Origin: Candidatus Cloacimonadota bacterium
Lineage (GTDB): Bacteria > Cloacimonadota > Cloacimonadia > Cloacimonadales > Cloacimonadaceae
NCBI GenBank assembly: GCA_028681035.1
Contig: JAQUJJ010000006.1
Location: forward strand, 1 to 49,684
Direction of reading: 5' to 3'
DNA: 49,684 nt
Position numbers and translations under genes: made by a program. The notes beneath the pieces are model-generated. The model made no database searches. It saw only the letters and a list, made by a program, of their open reading frames with translations, and was not told the DNA's origin. Of this stretch, positions 7,163 through 16,950 are shown in pieces (positions within the stretch are counted from its first letter, which is position 1; each line of letters starts with the position of its first letter).

Positions 7163-8887
7163 ATGTTTTTAACAGATGCAAAACTAAACACCATTGCACA
7201 CAAATACTTGCCTAAGGGCTTTGATATTGGCTCATGGGAAGCCGTAAAGGCTTATCTGGAAGAGCTATGCACCGCGGATACATCCACAGCGGAAGCTCTG
7301 GAAATGCTTATTGAAAAGTATTCCGACCTACTAAACGCCATGAACGATGAGCTTTCTTGGCGTTATATCCACATGACTCTTGAGGCGGACAATCAAGCCA
7401 AGGCTGATGCCTATAACGACTATTTTGCAAACGCTTATGCGCCTACGGAGGCATATCAGTTTAAGATTAAGGAGCTGTATTACAACAGCCCTGCTCACCA
7501 TAAGCTTGATGCAGATAAGTATGCGCTACTAAACCAAATTATTGCCAAAGATATCGAGCTTTTCCGCATGGATAACATTCCTTTGCTGATTCAGGAATCC
7601 GAGCTTGCCAACAAATACGGCAGCATCGTAAGCAAAATGAGCGTGATATTTGATGGCGAAGAGCGGACACCAACCCAATTGGCGGTATATCTAAAAGACA
7701 CAGACCGAGCTAAACGTGAGGAAGCCTGGCGTTTGCGCATGGGCTTATATGCCGAGCATCAGGACGAGCTAAACGAACTTTACGACCAATTACGAGAAGT
7801 GCGTGGCAAGCTTGCAAGCAATGCTGGCTTTGCTAATTATCGAGATTATAAGCACACAGAGATGGGTCGCTTTTCTTACACTCCAGAAGATATTCGCCAC
7901 TTCCATGATGCCGTGGAAAAAGTGGTTATCCCCTTTGTAAAAAAGCTGGATAGCAAGCGCAAGCAAAGCTTAAAGTTGCCATCCCTGCGTCCTTGGGATA
8001 CGCAAGTAGATTTGGATGGACGCAAACTTAAGCCTTTTGATAGCACCGAAGAGTTCATCCATAAAAGCCTTAAAGTGCTAAACGAGGTAAATCCAGATTA
8101 TGCCCGCCAGCTTGAAATGATGCACAATACTTCCCTATTGGATCTGGAAAACCGCAAGGGGAAAGCTCCCGGCGGCTATAATACTGGAATTAACAACCTG
8201 GCAAGTTCCTTTATTTTTATGAACCATGTGAAGCAACACAACGATGTTATTACCTTGTTGCATGAGTCTGGTCACGCCATGCACAGCAAAGCCACGGCAC
8301 ATATTAAAATAGCCCAATATCTGGAACCGCCCTCTGAAGTGGCAGAATTGGCATCCATGACCATGGAACTGCTTACTATGGATTATTGGGACGAGTATTA
8401 TCCTTCCAAAGAAGACCTCAAGAAAGCCAAACGTGAGCAGCTTCAGGGTACGCTTTCTTTCCTGCCTTGGTGCATGATAGTGGATGCTTTCCAGCAATGG
8501 GTTTACACGCATCCTCGGCACAGTGTGGAAGAGCGTTTCAACGCCTATCTCGGTTTGCACAAACGTTTTGCCGGCGAGATAGATTGGAGCGATCTGGAGC
8601 ACCTGCGCAAGCTTGGATGGATGATGCAGCTTCACATCTTTGAAGTCCCGTTTTATTACATCGAATACGGCATGGCACAGCTTGGTGCGCTATCCATTTA
8701 TATGAACTATCGCAAGGATAAAGCCAAAGCCTTGCAGCAGTATCAGGCTTTTATGGATTTGGGCTACAGCAAGCCAGTTAAACAGATTTATCAAACTGCC
8801 GGCATAGTTTTCGATTTCTCGGAAGCACGAATCAAAGAGCTGGTAGATTTTGTGCAAAGTGAATTAGCCGAAATAGAAAAACTTTAA
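7163..8887 (+). CDS. M3 family oligoendopeptidase (PepF-like)
   Basis: The product is 574 residues, the length of oligoendopeptidase F-type enzymes. The zinc site 'LLHESGHAMHS' has H367, E368 and H371, with the downstream 'ELASMTMELL' supplying the third-ligand region. The C-terminal 'FYYIEYGMAQLGALSIY' stretch is the family's conserved substrate-binding segment. There is no signal peptide, so it should cut short peptides in the cytoplasm. The gene overlaps lplA by one base (TAATG) and follows the gerW-like gene by three bases, so the three genes form one transcription unit. Confidence 0.95.
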   Translation: MFLTDAKLNTIAHKYLPKGFDIGSWEAVKAYLEELCTADTSTAEALEMLIEKYSDLLNAMNDELSWRYIHMTLEADNQAKADAYNDYFANAYAPTEAYQFKIKELYYNSPAHHKLDADKYALLNQIIAKDIELFRMDNIPLLIQESELANKYGSIVSKMSVIFDGEERTPTQLAVYLKDTDRAKREEAWRLRMGLYAEHQDELNELYDQLREVRGKLASNAGFANYRDYKHTEMGRFSYTPEDIRHFHDAVEKVVIPFVKKLDSKRKQSLKLPSLRPWDTQVDLDGRKLKPFDSTEEFIHKSLKVLNEVNPDYARQLEMMHNTSLLDLENRKGKAPGGYNTGINNLASSFIFMNHVKQHNDVITLLHESGHAMHSKATAHIKIAQYLEPPSEVAELASMTMELLTMDYWDEYYPSKEDLKKAKREQLQGTLSFLPWCMIVDAFQQWVYTHPRHSVEERFNAYLGLHKRFAGEIDWSDLEHLRKLGWMMQLHIFEVPFYYIEYGMAQLGALSIYMNYRKDKAKALQQYQAFMDLGYSKPVKQIYQTAGIVFDFSEARIKELVDFVQSELAEIEKL

Positions 8888-9867
8888 TGCTATCTATCTT
8901 CAGCACTTCCCGCTTTGCGCCCTTTAATATCGCTGCCGAAGAATACATCCTACGCAGCTTGAAACAAGATGTATTCATGCTTTACATCAACAATCCCAGC
9001 ATCATCGTGGGCAGGCATCAGAATACCCTTGCCGAGATAAATCAGGATTGGGTGATTCTAAACCAGATTCCCGTAGTCCGCAGGTTAACAGGTGGCGGCT
9101 CTGTGTTTCACGATCCCGGCAACCTAAACTTTTCTTTTCTAATGCACGAAACAGGAGAGTTTACCCGCAGTTTCGAGCGTTACACTCGTCCGGTGCTGGA
9201 TGTGTTACACGATTTGGGTGTGGATGCCATACTTGAAGGCAGAAACGATCTAACCATTGATGGTCGCAAATTTAGCGGCAACGCAAAGACCTATGTGTTT
9301 GGTAAGACCTTGCAGCATGGCACGATACTGTTTAGCAGCAAAATGGGCGACCTAAGCGCAGCCCTGAAAGTGAAACCCTTCAAATTCAGCGACAAAGCTG
9401 TAAAATCCATCCGAGCACGAGTTACAAACGTGTCAGAGCATTTGCCAGAGCCGCTTGCTTTGGAGGAATTTGTGAGCTTGGTGCGTAGCAAAGTGCATAG
9501 TTTATACCCCGATATTGAGGAACATGCCTTTAGTGAAGAGGACAACGCTGCCATCCACAGTTTAGTGAAAGACAAGTATGACACTTGGGAATGGAACTTT
9601 GGCAGATCGCCCAAATACAATTTGTCGCATGAATTGCGCTGTGCAGCAGGGCTGATTGAGATATATCTTCATGTGGAAAAAGGCATTATCCAAGAAGTAA
9701 ACATCTTTGGAGATTATTTTAGCTCCCGTGAAACCAGCGAACTGCAAAATAGCTTAACCGGTATTGTGCACCAACGCCTGGCTGTATCAGAAGTGTTGCA
9801 ACGCATGGATTACCGCAGCTTTTTTGGTGATGTAGAATTGGAAGAATTGCTTAGCGCAATGTTCTGA
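8887..9867 (+). CDS. lplA: Lipoate-protein ligase A
   Basis: The product is 326 residues, the size of full LplA with a C-terminal accessory domain. The BPL/LPL fold is clear: 'VGRHQNTLAEIN' near 41, 'VVRRLTGGGSVFHDPGNLNF' at 63-82 (lipoate-binding loop), and 'GRKFSGNAKTY' with the catalytic Lys at about 134. It activates lipoate with ATP and attaches it to lipoyl domains of 2-oxoacid dehydrogenases or the glycine cleavage H protein, in the cytoplasm. It is translationally coupled to pepF. Confidence 0.95.
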   Translation: MLSIFSTSRFAPFNIAAEEYILRSLKQDVFMLYINNPSIIVGRHQNTLAEINQDWVILNQIPVVRRLTGGGSVFHDPGNLNFSFLMHETGEFTRSFERYTRPVLDVLHDLGVDAILEGRNDLTIDGRKFSGNAKTYVFGKTLQHGTILFSSKMGDLSAALKVKPFKFSDKAVKSIRARVTNVSEHLPEPLALEEFVSLVRSKVHSLYPDIEEHAFSEEDNAAIHSLVKDKYDTWEWNFGRSPKYNLSHELRCAAGLIEIYLHVEKGIIQEVNIFGDYFSSRETSELQNSLTGIVHQRLAVSEVLQRMDYRSFFGDVELEELLSAMF

Positions 9868-10276
9868 ACCAAACAATGCAGATGGAGTTCACAGGAATGA
9901 ATTTAACTTCATATATACCAACATTCTATAAGTCGCTTAGACTTCATCATGTGCATATTCTCAGGCACCTACATAAGTTTCGCATTGAACTTGACCGGAG
10001 CCTTGCCTTCGCTACCGACAATGAAAGCGAGTCTGGAGTTCATCTCGCCGATAATAATTATGATAAGTTACCCTCTTTGCAGGCGATATGGACTTCAGCG
10101 TCACTTGCTCTGGTTTATTGAAGTCAAAAATGCCTGTAAGTTATAGATAAGCATAAAGATAGGAATAGCTCTTTGAACTCCAAAACACAGTCATTAATTT
10201 TGCATTGAAGCCCAATCCGACACTGAATCAGTGATAAAATTAGGATTCCGTAGCCGGATTGAACTCCAATTGCTTG
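9868..10276. other. Intergenic stretch without a supported gene
   Basis: Two overlapping + strand frames around 9876-10146 look like non-coding reading: they have no ribosome site and no recognisable family, and they compete with each other. Nothing else is seen before the palindromic element at 10277. Confidence 0.5.
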
Positions 10277-10359
10277 CTTGCTTGAATCGCCCTATCATTG
10301 CCCACTCATTGCCCTCCACATGGACAATGAGTGGGCAATGATAGGGCATTAGGAGCAAG
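10277..10359 (+). repeat. Palindromic intergenic element, family B, copy 1
   Basis: Two perfectly complementary 23-base arms (10289-10311 and 10325-10347) flank a 13-base loop. The left flank is CTTGCTTGAATC and the right flank ends AGCAAG, giving short terminal inverted repeats CTTGCT/AGCAAG. The second copy at 33107-33204 has the same arm sequence with matched changes on both sides, and its loop is in the opposite orientation. The element ends 17 bases before the next gene's start and so will be in its leader. Confidence 0.85.
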
Positions 10360-10376
10360 AAATAAAGAGAGGATAA

Positions 10377-11339
10377 ATGGACAAACAGACGCAAAAAATC
10401 AAGCTTGGCATCTCATCCTGCCTTTTGGGAAATAATGTTCGCTACGATGGCGGGCACAAATACGATAGCTGGCTGGTGGAAACCTTGGGAGAATGGGTGG
10501 AATACATTCCCGTCTGCCCCGAAGTAGGCTGCGGATTATCCGTCCCCCGCGAAGCCATGCGCTTGGTGGGAGAATCCGCCCAGCCAAGATTGTTAACTCA
10601 GAAAACACTGATTGATCATACCGAAAGGATGCAAGAATGGTCTGAAAAACTGCTTACTAAACTGCAAGCGGAAGAATTATGCGGCTTTGTGTTTAAAAGT
10701 CAATCGCCTTCCAGCGGCATGGAGCGTGTGAAAGTGTATCCCGCAAAAGGCGGTGCTGCAAGCAAAACCGGAGTAGGTATCTTTGCCCGTGCCTTTCTGG
10801 ATGCCAATCCTCTGCTGCCCTGCGAGGAAGAAGGTCGTCTGCACGATCCTGGTTTGCGGGAGAACTTCATAGAGCGTATCTTCATCATGCAGCGTTGGCG
10901 AAACTTAATTAACAACAAGCCCAAGCCCGGAGATTTGGTGGAGTTTCATACTCACTTAAAGCTACTGATGATGGCGCATAGCCCTGTGCATTACAAGAGT
11001 ATGGGGAAACTGGTAGCCGCTGCTGCTTTGCTGCCTTTTGAGCAAGTGTTGGAAGAGTACTTTGCGCAATTGATGACTGCTGCTAAAAAATCTGCTACAC
11101 CAAGTAAGCATCAGAATGTATTGCTGCATATTCTGGGGTATTTCAAGAAGGAACTTACTGCAGACGAAAAGGCGGAATTGATTGGCTTGATAGATCAATA
11201 TAAAGCTGGTTTGCTGCCCTTGATTGTACCTGTTACCTTGCTTAACCATTATGTGAAGAAATATGATAAAACATATCTAGCAGAACAGCACTATCTAAAT
11301 CTACATCCCGCCGAACTTAAGCTACGCAATCACTGCTGA
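10377..11339 (+). CDS. DUF523-DUF1722 fusion protein (TudS/YbgA-like)
   Basis: The product is 320 residues with two domains. Residues ~8-150 are DUF523 ('LGISSCLLGNNVRYDGGHK', 'PVCPEVGCGLSVPRE', 'SPSSGMERVKVY'); residues ~185-310 are DUF1722 ('FHTHLKLLMMAHSPVHYKSMG'). DUF523 includes thiouracil desulfurases (TudS) that hold an iron-sulfur cluster through conserved cysteines. Here C15 and C47 are kept, but the usual Cys of 'SPSCG' reads Ser; extra cysteines C52 and C102 might compensate. Role likely in thio-base or small-molecule desulfuration, but this is inference. Its stop abuts the stop of the convergent deacetylase gene with no gap. Confidence 0.88.
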   Translation: MDKQTQKIKLGISSCLLGNNVRYDGGHKYDSWLVETLGEWVEYIPVCPEVGCGLSVPREAMRLVGESAQPRLLTQKTLIDHTERMQEWSEKLLTKLQAEELCGFVFKSQSPSSGMERVKVYPAKGGAASKTGVGIFARAFLDANPLLPCEEEGRLHDPGLRENFIERIFIMQRWRNLINNKPKPGDLVEFHTHLKLLMMAHSPVHYKSMGKLVAAAALLPFEQVLEEYFAQLMTAAKKSATPSKHQNVLLHILGYFKKELTADEKAELIGLIDQYKAGLLPLIVPVTLLNHYVKKYDKTYLAEQHYLNLHPAELKLRNHC

Positions 11340-12140
11340 TTACCACAACAGTTTTTGCACAATTCCCCTTCCATCGGATATCGTACTAACTAGTGGATTG
11401 GGTATCCACCAACGGGGATGGCTAAGAAAAAGGAAGCTTTCCTTTTGCTGGATAAGCTCCTGCGGGGAAACAGGATAGAAACCTTGTGGGGCAGGTTTAT
11501 CGCTAATGTGATTGCGGTATTTACTCACTAATGGCTCGTCATAAGCCTCATACACAATACCCGTGGAGGCGCGCAGCTTGGCGTCCTTCAAAAAGATTTT
11601 ATTACCCTCGTTTAAAGTCTTATAGGTAAAATCACCGTGTGCAGCGGCAGAGACAATCGGAAAGTCAACAGTTGTACGTAAAGCGGAGAGGTTTGCCGCA
11701 AAGCTTTCGCGGATGCTGGGGAGCTGCTTTAATATCTCTTCCTTGCGCTTAATATGGTGTTTCTTGGCGTAATCACTAAGCTCTTCAAAGTGATAGCCGA
11801 TCTCATGTCCTTGGCGATGCAGAGTATTCATAATGCCGGCATGCCAAGTTATGCGACGGAAGAAATAGCTTGCCTTCACAGCATATCTCAGCTCTATTTC
11901 AGCAAAACGCAGTGCTGCAACTGGATCGGTATCTATATCGTGGCGCAGGATGATGAAGCTTTCCTTATCGCTAAGCTCAGCAGTTCTAAAGTTCTGCAAG
12001 GTATAGAACTTGTATCCTTGCTCTTTAGCGTCACTAATGATTTGTTCGTATTCTTGCAAGCTGTGCGGGGCAAAGAAGAGGTTGGGGATTTTGTATCGAA
12101 AGCGTTGCCAAAAGGTATTCTTAAACATAGATGTCCTCAA
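11340..12140 (-). CDS. NodB-like polysaccharide deacetylase family protein
   Basis: The product is 266 residues. 'FIILRHDIDTDP' (H67, D68, D70) and 'GHEIGYHFEE' (H112, H117) are the metal-binding and catalytic patterns of carbohydrate esterase 4-like proteins, and 'FLSHPRWW' near the C terminus fits a late motif. The family removes acetyl groups from N-acetyl sugars, and members of this branch sit in glycan gene clusters. There is no clear signal peptide, which suggests action on cytoplasmic lipid-linked intermediates. The start overlaps the stop of the upstream asparagine-synthase-like gene by four bases (ATGA), so the two are coupled. Confidence 0.75.
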   Translation of the reverse strand: MRTSMFKNTFWQRFRYKIPNLFFAPHSLQEYEQIISDAKEQGYKFYTLQNFRTAELSDKESFIILRHDIDTDPVAALRFAEIELRYAVKASYFFRRITWHAGIMNTLHRQGHEIGYHFEELSDYAKKHHIKRKEEILKQLPSIRESFAANLSALRTTVDFPIVSAAAHGDFTYKTLNEGNKIFLKDAKLRASTGIVYEAYDEPLVSKYRNHISDKPAPQGFYPVSPQELIQQKESFLFLSHPRWWIPNPLVSTISDGRGIVQKLLW

Positions 12141-13738
12141 TTCTTTGTTTGTTTGGTTTCCGAAATGACAAAAAGAGCTTGCAGGGAGTTTATGTCTGCC
12201 TTCAAGATTGGTAGCTTGGGGTTAATGAATTCAGGGTAATTTATTTCTGGATTCAGTATAGAGCCGACACGTGGCAGGGAGTATTGGATAGGGTTACGAT
12301 AGGGGGCAAAACGCCCATAGCGTTGTTCGTAAATGCTACCTACTGCCATGCGCAAAAGCTTGTATTGGGCGCGCTTGAACAGGGTGGGGTCACCAAAAAT
12401 GGGGACAGAAAGGTTCATATATTTGTTGTTGTAGTCAAACCAAAGGCTTCTGCCCAACCTTAGCTTTAGGGGAACATTGCTCCAGAAATCCATTAGCTCC
12501 CTATCCCATAATGGTATGCGCCAGCTATAACCGAAGAACTCATAGAGTTTTAACGAATTTACAGTAAACTTTGCCTGATGCTCTGCCCAATCCCATTCCT
12601 CGAAGGCTGAAGCCCCATCAGCGGCACTCATCACGGGCTGAAGCGGTACGCTTTCCCGAATGCGCTTGGCGAAAGCATTGTAATACTTGTCTTTGTTCCA
12701 TGCCCAATAGCGGTAGTATTGCCTCATAATCTGCTCTATTACTTCTGTATCGCTAACGTCCCGACCGCTTGCATAACTCTTGGGGATATAAACTCCTTCC
12801 ACGAAATCACCGGAATGACCAGGGATAATAACTCCATCTTCGGGGAATATGTGTTTATCGTGCAGCGATTTCACGGCAAGCCAATCCTGAATGATAGGGC
12901 TGGAAGTTGCGTTAACGGCATAGTGGTAGTAGTCTTTTCGCTGTTCAGATTGATAACTTTTGTACCAAGATGCACGGGAATAAGGAATAAAACGCCAGTC
13001 CCAACCCAGCTTTTTGGCTACGGCTTGTGAGATGGCAGATTCCTGGTTGTGGGGCGTTCCATAGCTGAAACAAAACACTTTGGGATAGTTTAACCGCTTT
13101 AACAGCCAGGCGATAAGCCGAGAATCATAGCCACCGGAAAGGGGAAGGATGGCAGTCCTGCCCTGCAAACTTGTTACCAAACGCTCTGCCAATGCCAGAT
13201 GTACTTCATCCAGCTTGGCAAGATATGCGTCGGTATCATGAACATCGCTTTCAGTGTGTGTGTAACGGTAATACTGGACGGCTGTTGGCTCTGCTCCCTT
13301 TGTCCATTTTATGTAGTTACCGGGGCGGATTTGCTTGATCTTGGGGTGCAAAGTGTCTTTGCCGGTTACGAAGCCGGTAAGCAAGAATTCTGCTGTTACT
13401 TCCTGCGGGGAGGCGTTCAGGATTGAGGGGCTAAGGGCTTCAATATCGTTAGTGTTGTCGCTAATAACAAGTTCCCAGCCTTCACAAGAATAGAATAGGG
13501 GGAAGGAGCGGCTTATGTCCACAGTGGCAAAAAGGGTTTCACCGAGCTTGCAAACACAGCCAAAACAGCCATTGGCGTTACTTAGCAGGTTTTGAAAGCT
13601 TGGCTCATCGTATGCTGCGGCAAAGTAATCGGCAATCTTTTTCCCTTCATAATAGCTGCTATCCGTTGCATGCAGGTAACCTGTTACATGAAAGCCGTTT
13701 AGCTCGTGCCAGATACGGGGATTGAGAGTTATATTCAT
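12137..13738 (-). CDS. Asparagine synthase-like ATP-dependent ligase
   Basis: The product is 533 residues. The C-terminal part has the PP-loop 'ILPLSGGYDSRLIAWLLKR' (S201-S206), typical of asparagine synthase-type AMP-forming ligases. The N-terminal ~150 residues resemble a class II glutaminase fold, but the protein begins 'MNITLNP' and has no catalytic Cys at position 2, so it cannot hydrolyse glutamine in the usual way; it may use ammonia or another amine. In surface-glycan clusters such enzymes amidate uronic acids or build unusual sugars. The actual substrate is unknown. Confidence 0.75.
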   Translation of the reverse strand: MNITLNPRIWHELNGFHVTGYLHATDSSYYEGKKIADYFAAAYDEPSFQNLLSNANGCFGCVCKLGETLFATVDISRSFPLFYSCEGWELVISDNTNDIEALSPSILNASPQEVTAEFLLTGFVTGKDTLHPKIKQIRPGNYIKWTKGAEPTAVQYYRYTHTESDVHDTDAYLAKLDEVHLALAERLVTSLQGRTAILPLSGGYDSRLIAWLLKRLNYPKVFCFSYGTPHNQESAISQAVAKKLGWDWRFIPYSRASWYKSYQSEQRKDYYHYAVNATSSPIIQDWLAVKSLHDKHIFPEDGVIIPGHSGDFVEGVYIPKSYASGRDVSDTEVIEQIMRQYYRYWAWNKDKYYNAFAKRIRESVPLQPVMSAADGASAFEEWDWAEHQAKFTVNSLKLYEFFGYSWRIPLWDRELMDFWSNVPLKLRLGRSLWFDYNNKYMNLSVPIFGDPTLFKRAQYKLLRMAVGSIYEQRYGRFAPYRNPIQYSLPRVGSILNPEINYPEFINPKLPILKADINSLQALFVISETKQTKN

Positions 13739-13768
13739 AATACTACCCGCCTATTCGGGCTAAACCTA

Positions 13769-15214
13769 TCACCGGAACACACGTTGCACATCCCTGAAAA
13801 CCGGTTTGGCAAAGAGATACAAGGCAAGCAGATATACGATAAAACATAGGCTTGCGCACAGAATTGCATAGGGCAGATGGCTTACCCAGATAAGGGACAT
13901 AATTAGGATAACGTTACCAATACTCCAGGTGATAAGGCTCTGTATGGCAGGGAATAAGCTTGCTCCCAGCAGGTTTAGCGACATAAAGTAAAACACTAGG
14001 TTCATGAATGCAGAACTGATGCTAAAGAGCAGAACAGCATGACCGAAACCGTTGCGTATGCCCCACATCAAAGCCAGCAGGCAAACGCCCAAGGTAACTA
14101 TGTTCCAAATAAGCTCCCAAGAAGGTTTGCGGCAAATGAAGGGAATACCGCTAATGGGGTTGTTTAGCATCACGCTACAGAAATAGGGAATAAGGTATAA
14201 AAGCAAGGGCAAAGCAGCATCCCACTTACCTTTAAACAAGATGGGTACAAGGATGCTAAGCCCAAAATAGTACATAAACAGAATCGGGAAACCAAGGCTT
14301 AAGGTCAAACGGGTATAGCTCTTGATGTTTTGGATGGTGCTTGTCCTATTGTTTTGGGCAAATACAGGGTAGAATACTTGCCCCACAGCCGTGGTGAACA
14401 TCAGCACCGGCACCCCAATTAACTGTGTGGCAAAGAAATACTGTCCCATCAAGGTGGGGTTTACCATCGTCCCCAAGAAGAGGATGGGTGCATTGCCGGC
14501 GTAGGTGTTTATCAGGCGGATAAGGCTTACATTGGTGAGAAAAGCACGGTTATTGCTTATTATTTTGAAGCTAACTTTAAGCCACTTTAAGGAAAGCAAA
14601 CGCTTCAGATGCAGCGAAGGGAAAGGCTTTAAGCAAATGTATAGGTAGATGGTCTCCACCAGATTGCCCAGAAAGTAAGCCAGCACGTAAACCCATAGAT
14701 GCCTGTAGAAATAGATTACAGAAAAGCTTATTATACAGTAGAATACAACGTTCCAAGTTTCTGCCAAGGCTATTTCCTTGAACATCAAGCGCACTTGAGC
14801 GATGCTGTGGAGCAGTTTGCGAAGGACTTCCACCAAAACAAAGAGGGACATCCAGCGGATTATCAGCCCCAGCTCCTGGCTGTGGTATAGCTTGGCTAAC
14901 CAAGCTGAAGATAAAGTGAGCAGCAAACTAAGCAACACACCGGTGATTAAGCCAATCTGTGTAAAGGCGAAAACATTTAGCTTGGGATGTTTCTTCGAGG
15001 TGATAAGGTTGGAATCCAGCCCCAGCACGGCAATAATGCTTACAACCGCCAAGATTAGGCTGTAGGTGCGAAAGATGCCGAAGTCACTCTGCGACAACCA
15101 CGAAGCAAGGGCAAGCAGCAGCAGTAGGCTTAATATTCTGCGCAGCACGGTTGTCCCTAGATTCCAGCGCACCCCGTGGATTATGGTGTCCATGTTCATG
15201 GCTGTTTTAGGCAA
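13769..15214 (-). CDS. Polysaccharide flippase (Wzx/MATE-type)
   Basis: The product is 481 residues and almost entirely hydrophobic, with about 12-14 predicted membrane spans. The N terminus '[19 protein letters not shown]' followed by '[15 protein letters not shown]' is characteristic of the oligosaccharide flippase/O-antigen transporter family. It likely moves lipid-linked glycan units across the inner membrane. The start overlaps the ruvB stop by eight bases; a later Met (residue 8, 'MDTIIHG') is an alternative. The surrounding acyltransferase, glycosyltransferase and deacetylase genes support the assignment. Confidence 0.88.
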   Translation of the reverse strand: MPKTAMNMDTIIHGVRWNLGTTVLRRILSLLLLLALASWLSQSDFGIFRTYSLILAVVSIIAVLGLDSNLITSKKHPKLNVFAFTQIGLITGVLLSLLLTLSSAWLAKLYHSQELGLIIRWMSLFVLVEVLRKLLHSIAQVRLMFKEIALAETWNVVFYCIISFSVIYFYRHLWVYVLAYFLGNLVETIYLYICLKPFPSLHLKRLLSLKWLKVSFKIISNNRAFLTNVSLIRLINTYAGNAPILFLGTMVNPTLMGQYFFATQLIGVPVLMFTTAVGQVFYPVFAQNNRTSTIQNIKSYTRLTLSLGFPILFMYYFGLSILVPILFKGKWDAALPLLLYLIPYFCSVMLNNPISGIPFICRKPSWELIWNIVTLGVCLLALMWGIRNGFGHAVLLFSISSAFMNLVFYFMSLNLLGASLFPAIQSLITWSIGNVILIMSLIWVSHLPYAILCASLCFIVYLLALYLFAKPVFRDVQRVFR

Positions 15215-16226
15215 AGAGATCGCTTTGCTCGGGTGTGGGGTTCAGCCCCAAGTGTCGATAGGCTTTGAAGGTTACCTTTCTTCCCTGCGGACTGCGCTCA
15301 AGAAAGCCTTGTTGCACTAGATAAGGCTCGAATATCTCCTCTATAGTACCGGAATCTTCACCAATGGCAGTGGCGATCGTCTTTATCCCTACAGGTCCCC
15401 CGCGGTAGTTCTCGATAATCGTAGTAAGGATGCGCTTGTCCATTTCATCCAGTCCGGCATGATCCACTTGCAGCATTTGCAGTGCAGCTAAGGCAATATC
15501 CAAGGTGATAACGCCTTTGCCTTTTATCTGGGCGTAGTCCCGCACTCTTCGCAGCAAGCGATTGGCAATGCGAGGTGTACCGCGGCTGCGTCTGGCAAGC
15601 TCGGCTATTCCTTCTTCATCGGCGGGGATATTCAGCAGCTTAGCACTGCGGCGGATAATCTGCACAATGGAATCAATATCGTAATAGTTCAGACGTAGTA
15701 CGATGCCGAACCTATCCCTCAGAGGTGGCGTAAGCAAGCCTGCACGTGTGGTTGCGCCGATCAGGGTGAAGTTTTCCAGCGGTATTTTAAGCGTGCGTGA
15801 GCTGGGACCACTATCCAAGATAATCTCCATCTCGTAATCTTCCATAGCGGGGTAGATATATTCTTCTATCACGTGTGAAAGGCGGTGGATTTCATCTATG
15901 AACAAGGCTTCGTGCCTTGCCAGATTGGTTAAAATACCGGCAAGATCGGAGGGCTTTTCTATCACGGGTCCGCTGGAGACGGTGATATTAACCCCCATTT
16001 CGCGGGCAATAATACTGGCTAAGGTTGTTTTGCCAAGTCCCGGAGGTCCGTATAGCAGCACGTGATCCAGCGATTCACCTCTTAGTTTTGCAGCCTGAAT
16101 GCTGATATCCAGCAGTTCCTTAATATGGCTCTGCCCGATAAATTCGGTAAGGGTTTTAGGGCGCAAAGCGCGGTCTAGATCGCTATCTTCATTTTGCAGG
16201 GTGGGGTTGTTTATGCGTTCTAACAT
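15207..16226 (-). CDS. ruvB: Holliday junction branch migration helicase RuvB
   Basis: The product is 339 residues, the normal length. Domains: N-terminal '[12 protein letters not shown]', Walker A 'GPPGLGKTT' (60-68), Walker B 'LFIDEIHRL' (108-116), sensor '[20 protein letters not shown]', and the C-terminal winged helix with 'RSPQGRKVT'. RuvB hexamers drive branch migration with RuvA. Its place inside an envelope-glycan gene run is unusual; ruvA and ruvC are not in the window. It is six bases from the upstream glycosyltransferase and overlaps the downstream flippase. Confidence 0.98.
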   Translation of the reverse strand: MLERINNPTLQNEDSDLDRALRPKTLTEFIGQSHIKELLDISIQAAKLRGESLDHVLLYGPPGLGKTTLASIIAREMGVNITVSSGPVIEKPSDLAGILTNLARHEALFIDEIHRLSHVIEEYIYPAMEDYEMEIILDSGPSSRTLKIPLENFTLIGATTRAGLLTPPLRDRFGIVLRLNYYDIDSIVQIIRRSAKLLNIPADEEGIAELARRSRGTPRIANRLLRRVRDYAQIKGKGVITLDIALAALQMLQVDHAGLDEMDKRILTTIIENYRGGPVGIKTIATAIGEDSGTIEEIFEPYLVQQGFLERSPQGRKVTFKAYRHLGLNPTPEQSDLFA

Positions 16227-16231
16227 AGGCG

Positions 16232-16948
16232 TTATTTAAGCAGCTTAAGTAGCCTTAGAAAGTGCAGATGCCACACCATCCAAGCGGCTTCCCAAACTAT
16301 GCCACGGTTCATTTTAGATACACCGTTTAGCCGTTCTGTAAACACAATGGGAATCTCTTTGATGCGAAACTGTTTCGCCCAGGCACGGAAGTTCATTTCT
16401 ATCTGGAAGGCATAGCCATCGGAGAGTATTTTATCCAGATTGATGCTTTCCAACACTCGGCGGTGGAAACACTTGAAGCCGCCGGTGGGGTCTTTTATCG
16501 GCATACCGGTAATCATGCGCACATACTTACTGGCAAAGTAGCTGATAAGCAGACGTTTGAATGGCCAGTTAATGATATTTACGCCATTGCAATAGCGGCT
16601 CCCAATCACCAAATCCTTGTTCTGAGCGGCAGCAATCAGCCTTGGTACATCATCTGGATTATGCGAGAAATCGGCGTCCATTTCCATGACATACTCATAA
16701 TCGTGTTCCAGTGCATATTTAAAGCCAGTTACATAAGCCGAACCAAGCCCCATTTTACCTGGTCTTTCTATCAGGTGCAGGCGTGGCTCTGTGCTTTGCA
16801 TGAATCTCACACGCTTACCTGTGCCATCCGGGGAATTGTCGTCCATCACCAGTATTTCGATTTCCTCGCTCTTGCTAAGGACAATCTCCACAATACGCTC
16901 AATGTTCTCAATCTCGTTGTAAGTGGGTATAATGACAAGGGTTTTCAT
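16232..16948 (-). CDS. Polyprenol monophosphomannose synthase-like glycosyltransferase (GT2)
   Basis: The product is 238 residues. '[12 protein letters not shown]' at the N terminus, '[11 protein letters not shown]' near 34, and '[12 protein letters not shown]' near 87 (DxD metal site) are the GT-A motifs of the DPM1-like branch, which loads mannose or another sugar onto polyprenyl phosphate at the membrane face. '[11 protein letters not shown]' is also typical of the branch. It lacks the C-terminal membrane anchor seen in some homologues. It lies two bases after the acyltransferase stop. Confidence 0.9.
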   Translation of the reverse strand: MKTLVIIPTYNEIENIERIVEIVLSKSEEIEILVMDDNSPDGTGKRVRFMQSTEPRLHLIERPGKMGLGSAYVTGFKYALEHDYEYVMEMDADFSHNPDDVPRLIAAAQNKDLVIGSRYCNGVNIINWPFKRLLISYFASKYVRMITGMPIKDPTGGFKCFHRRVLESINLDKILSDGYAFQIEMNFRAWAKQFRIKEIPIVFTERLNGVSKMNRGIVWEAAWMVWHLHFLRLLKLLK

Positions 16949-16950
16949 GT

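Noticed and set aside
9876..10146. Two overlapping short + strand frames after lplA
   Set aside because: No ribosome site, no recognisable family, and mutually overlapping in different frames.
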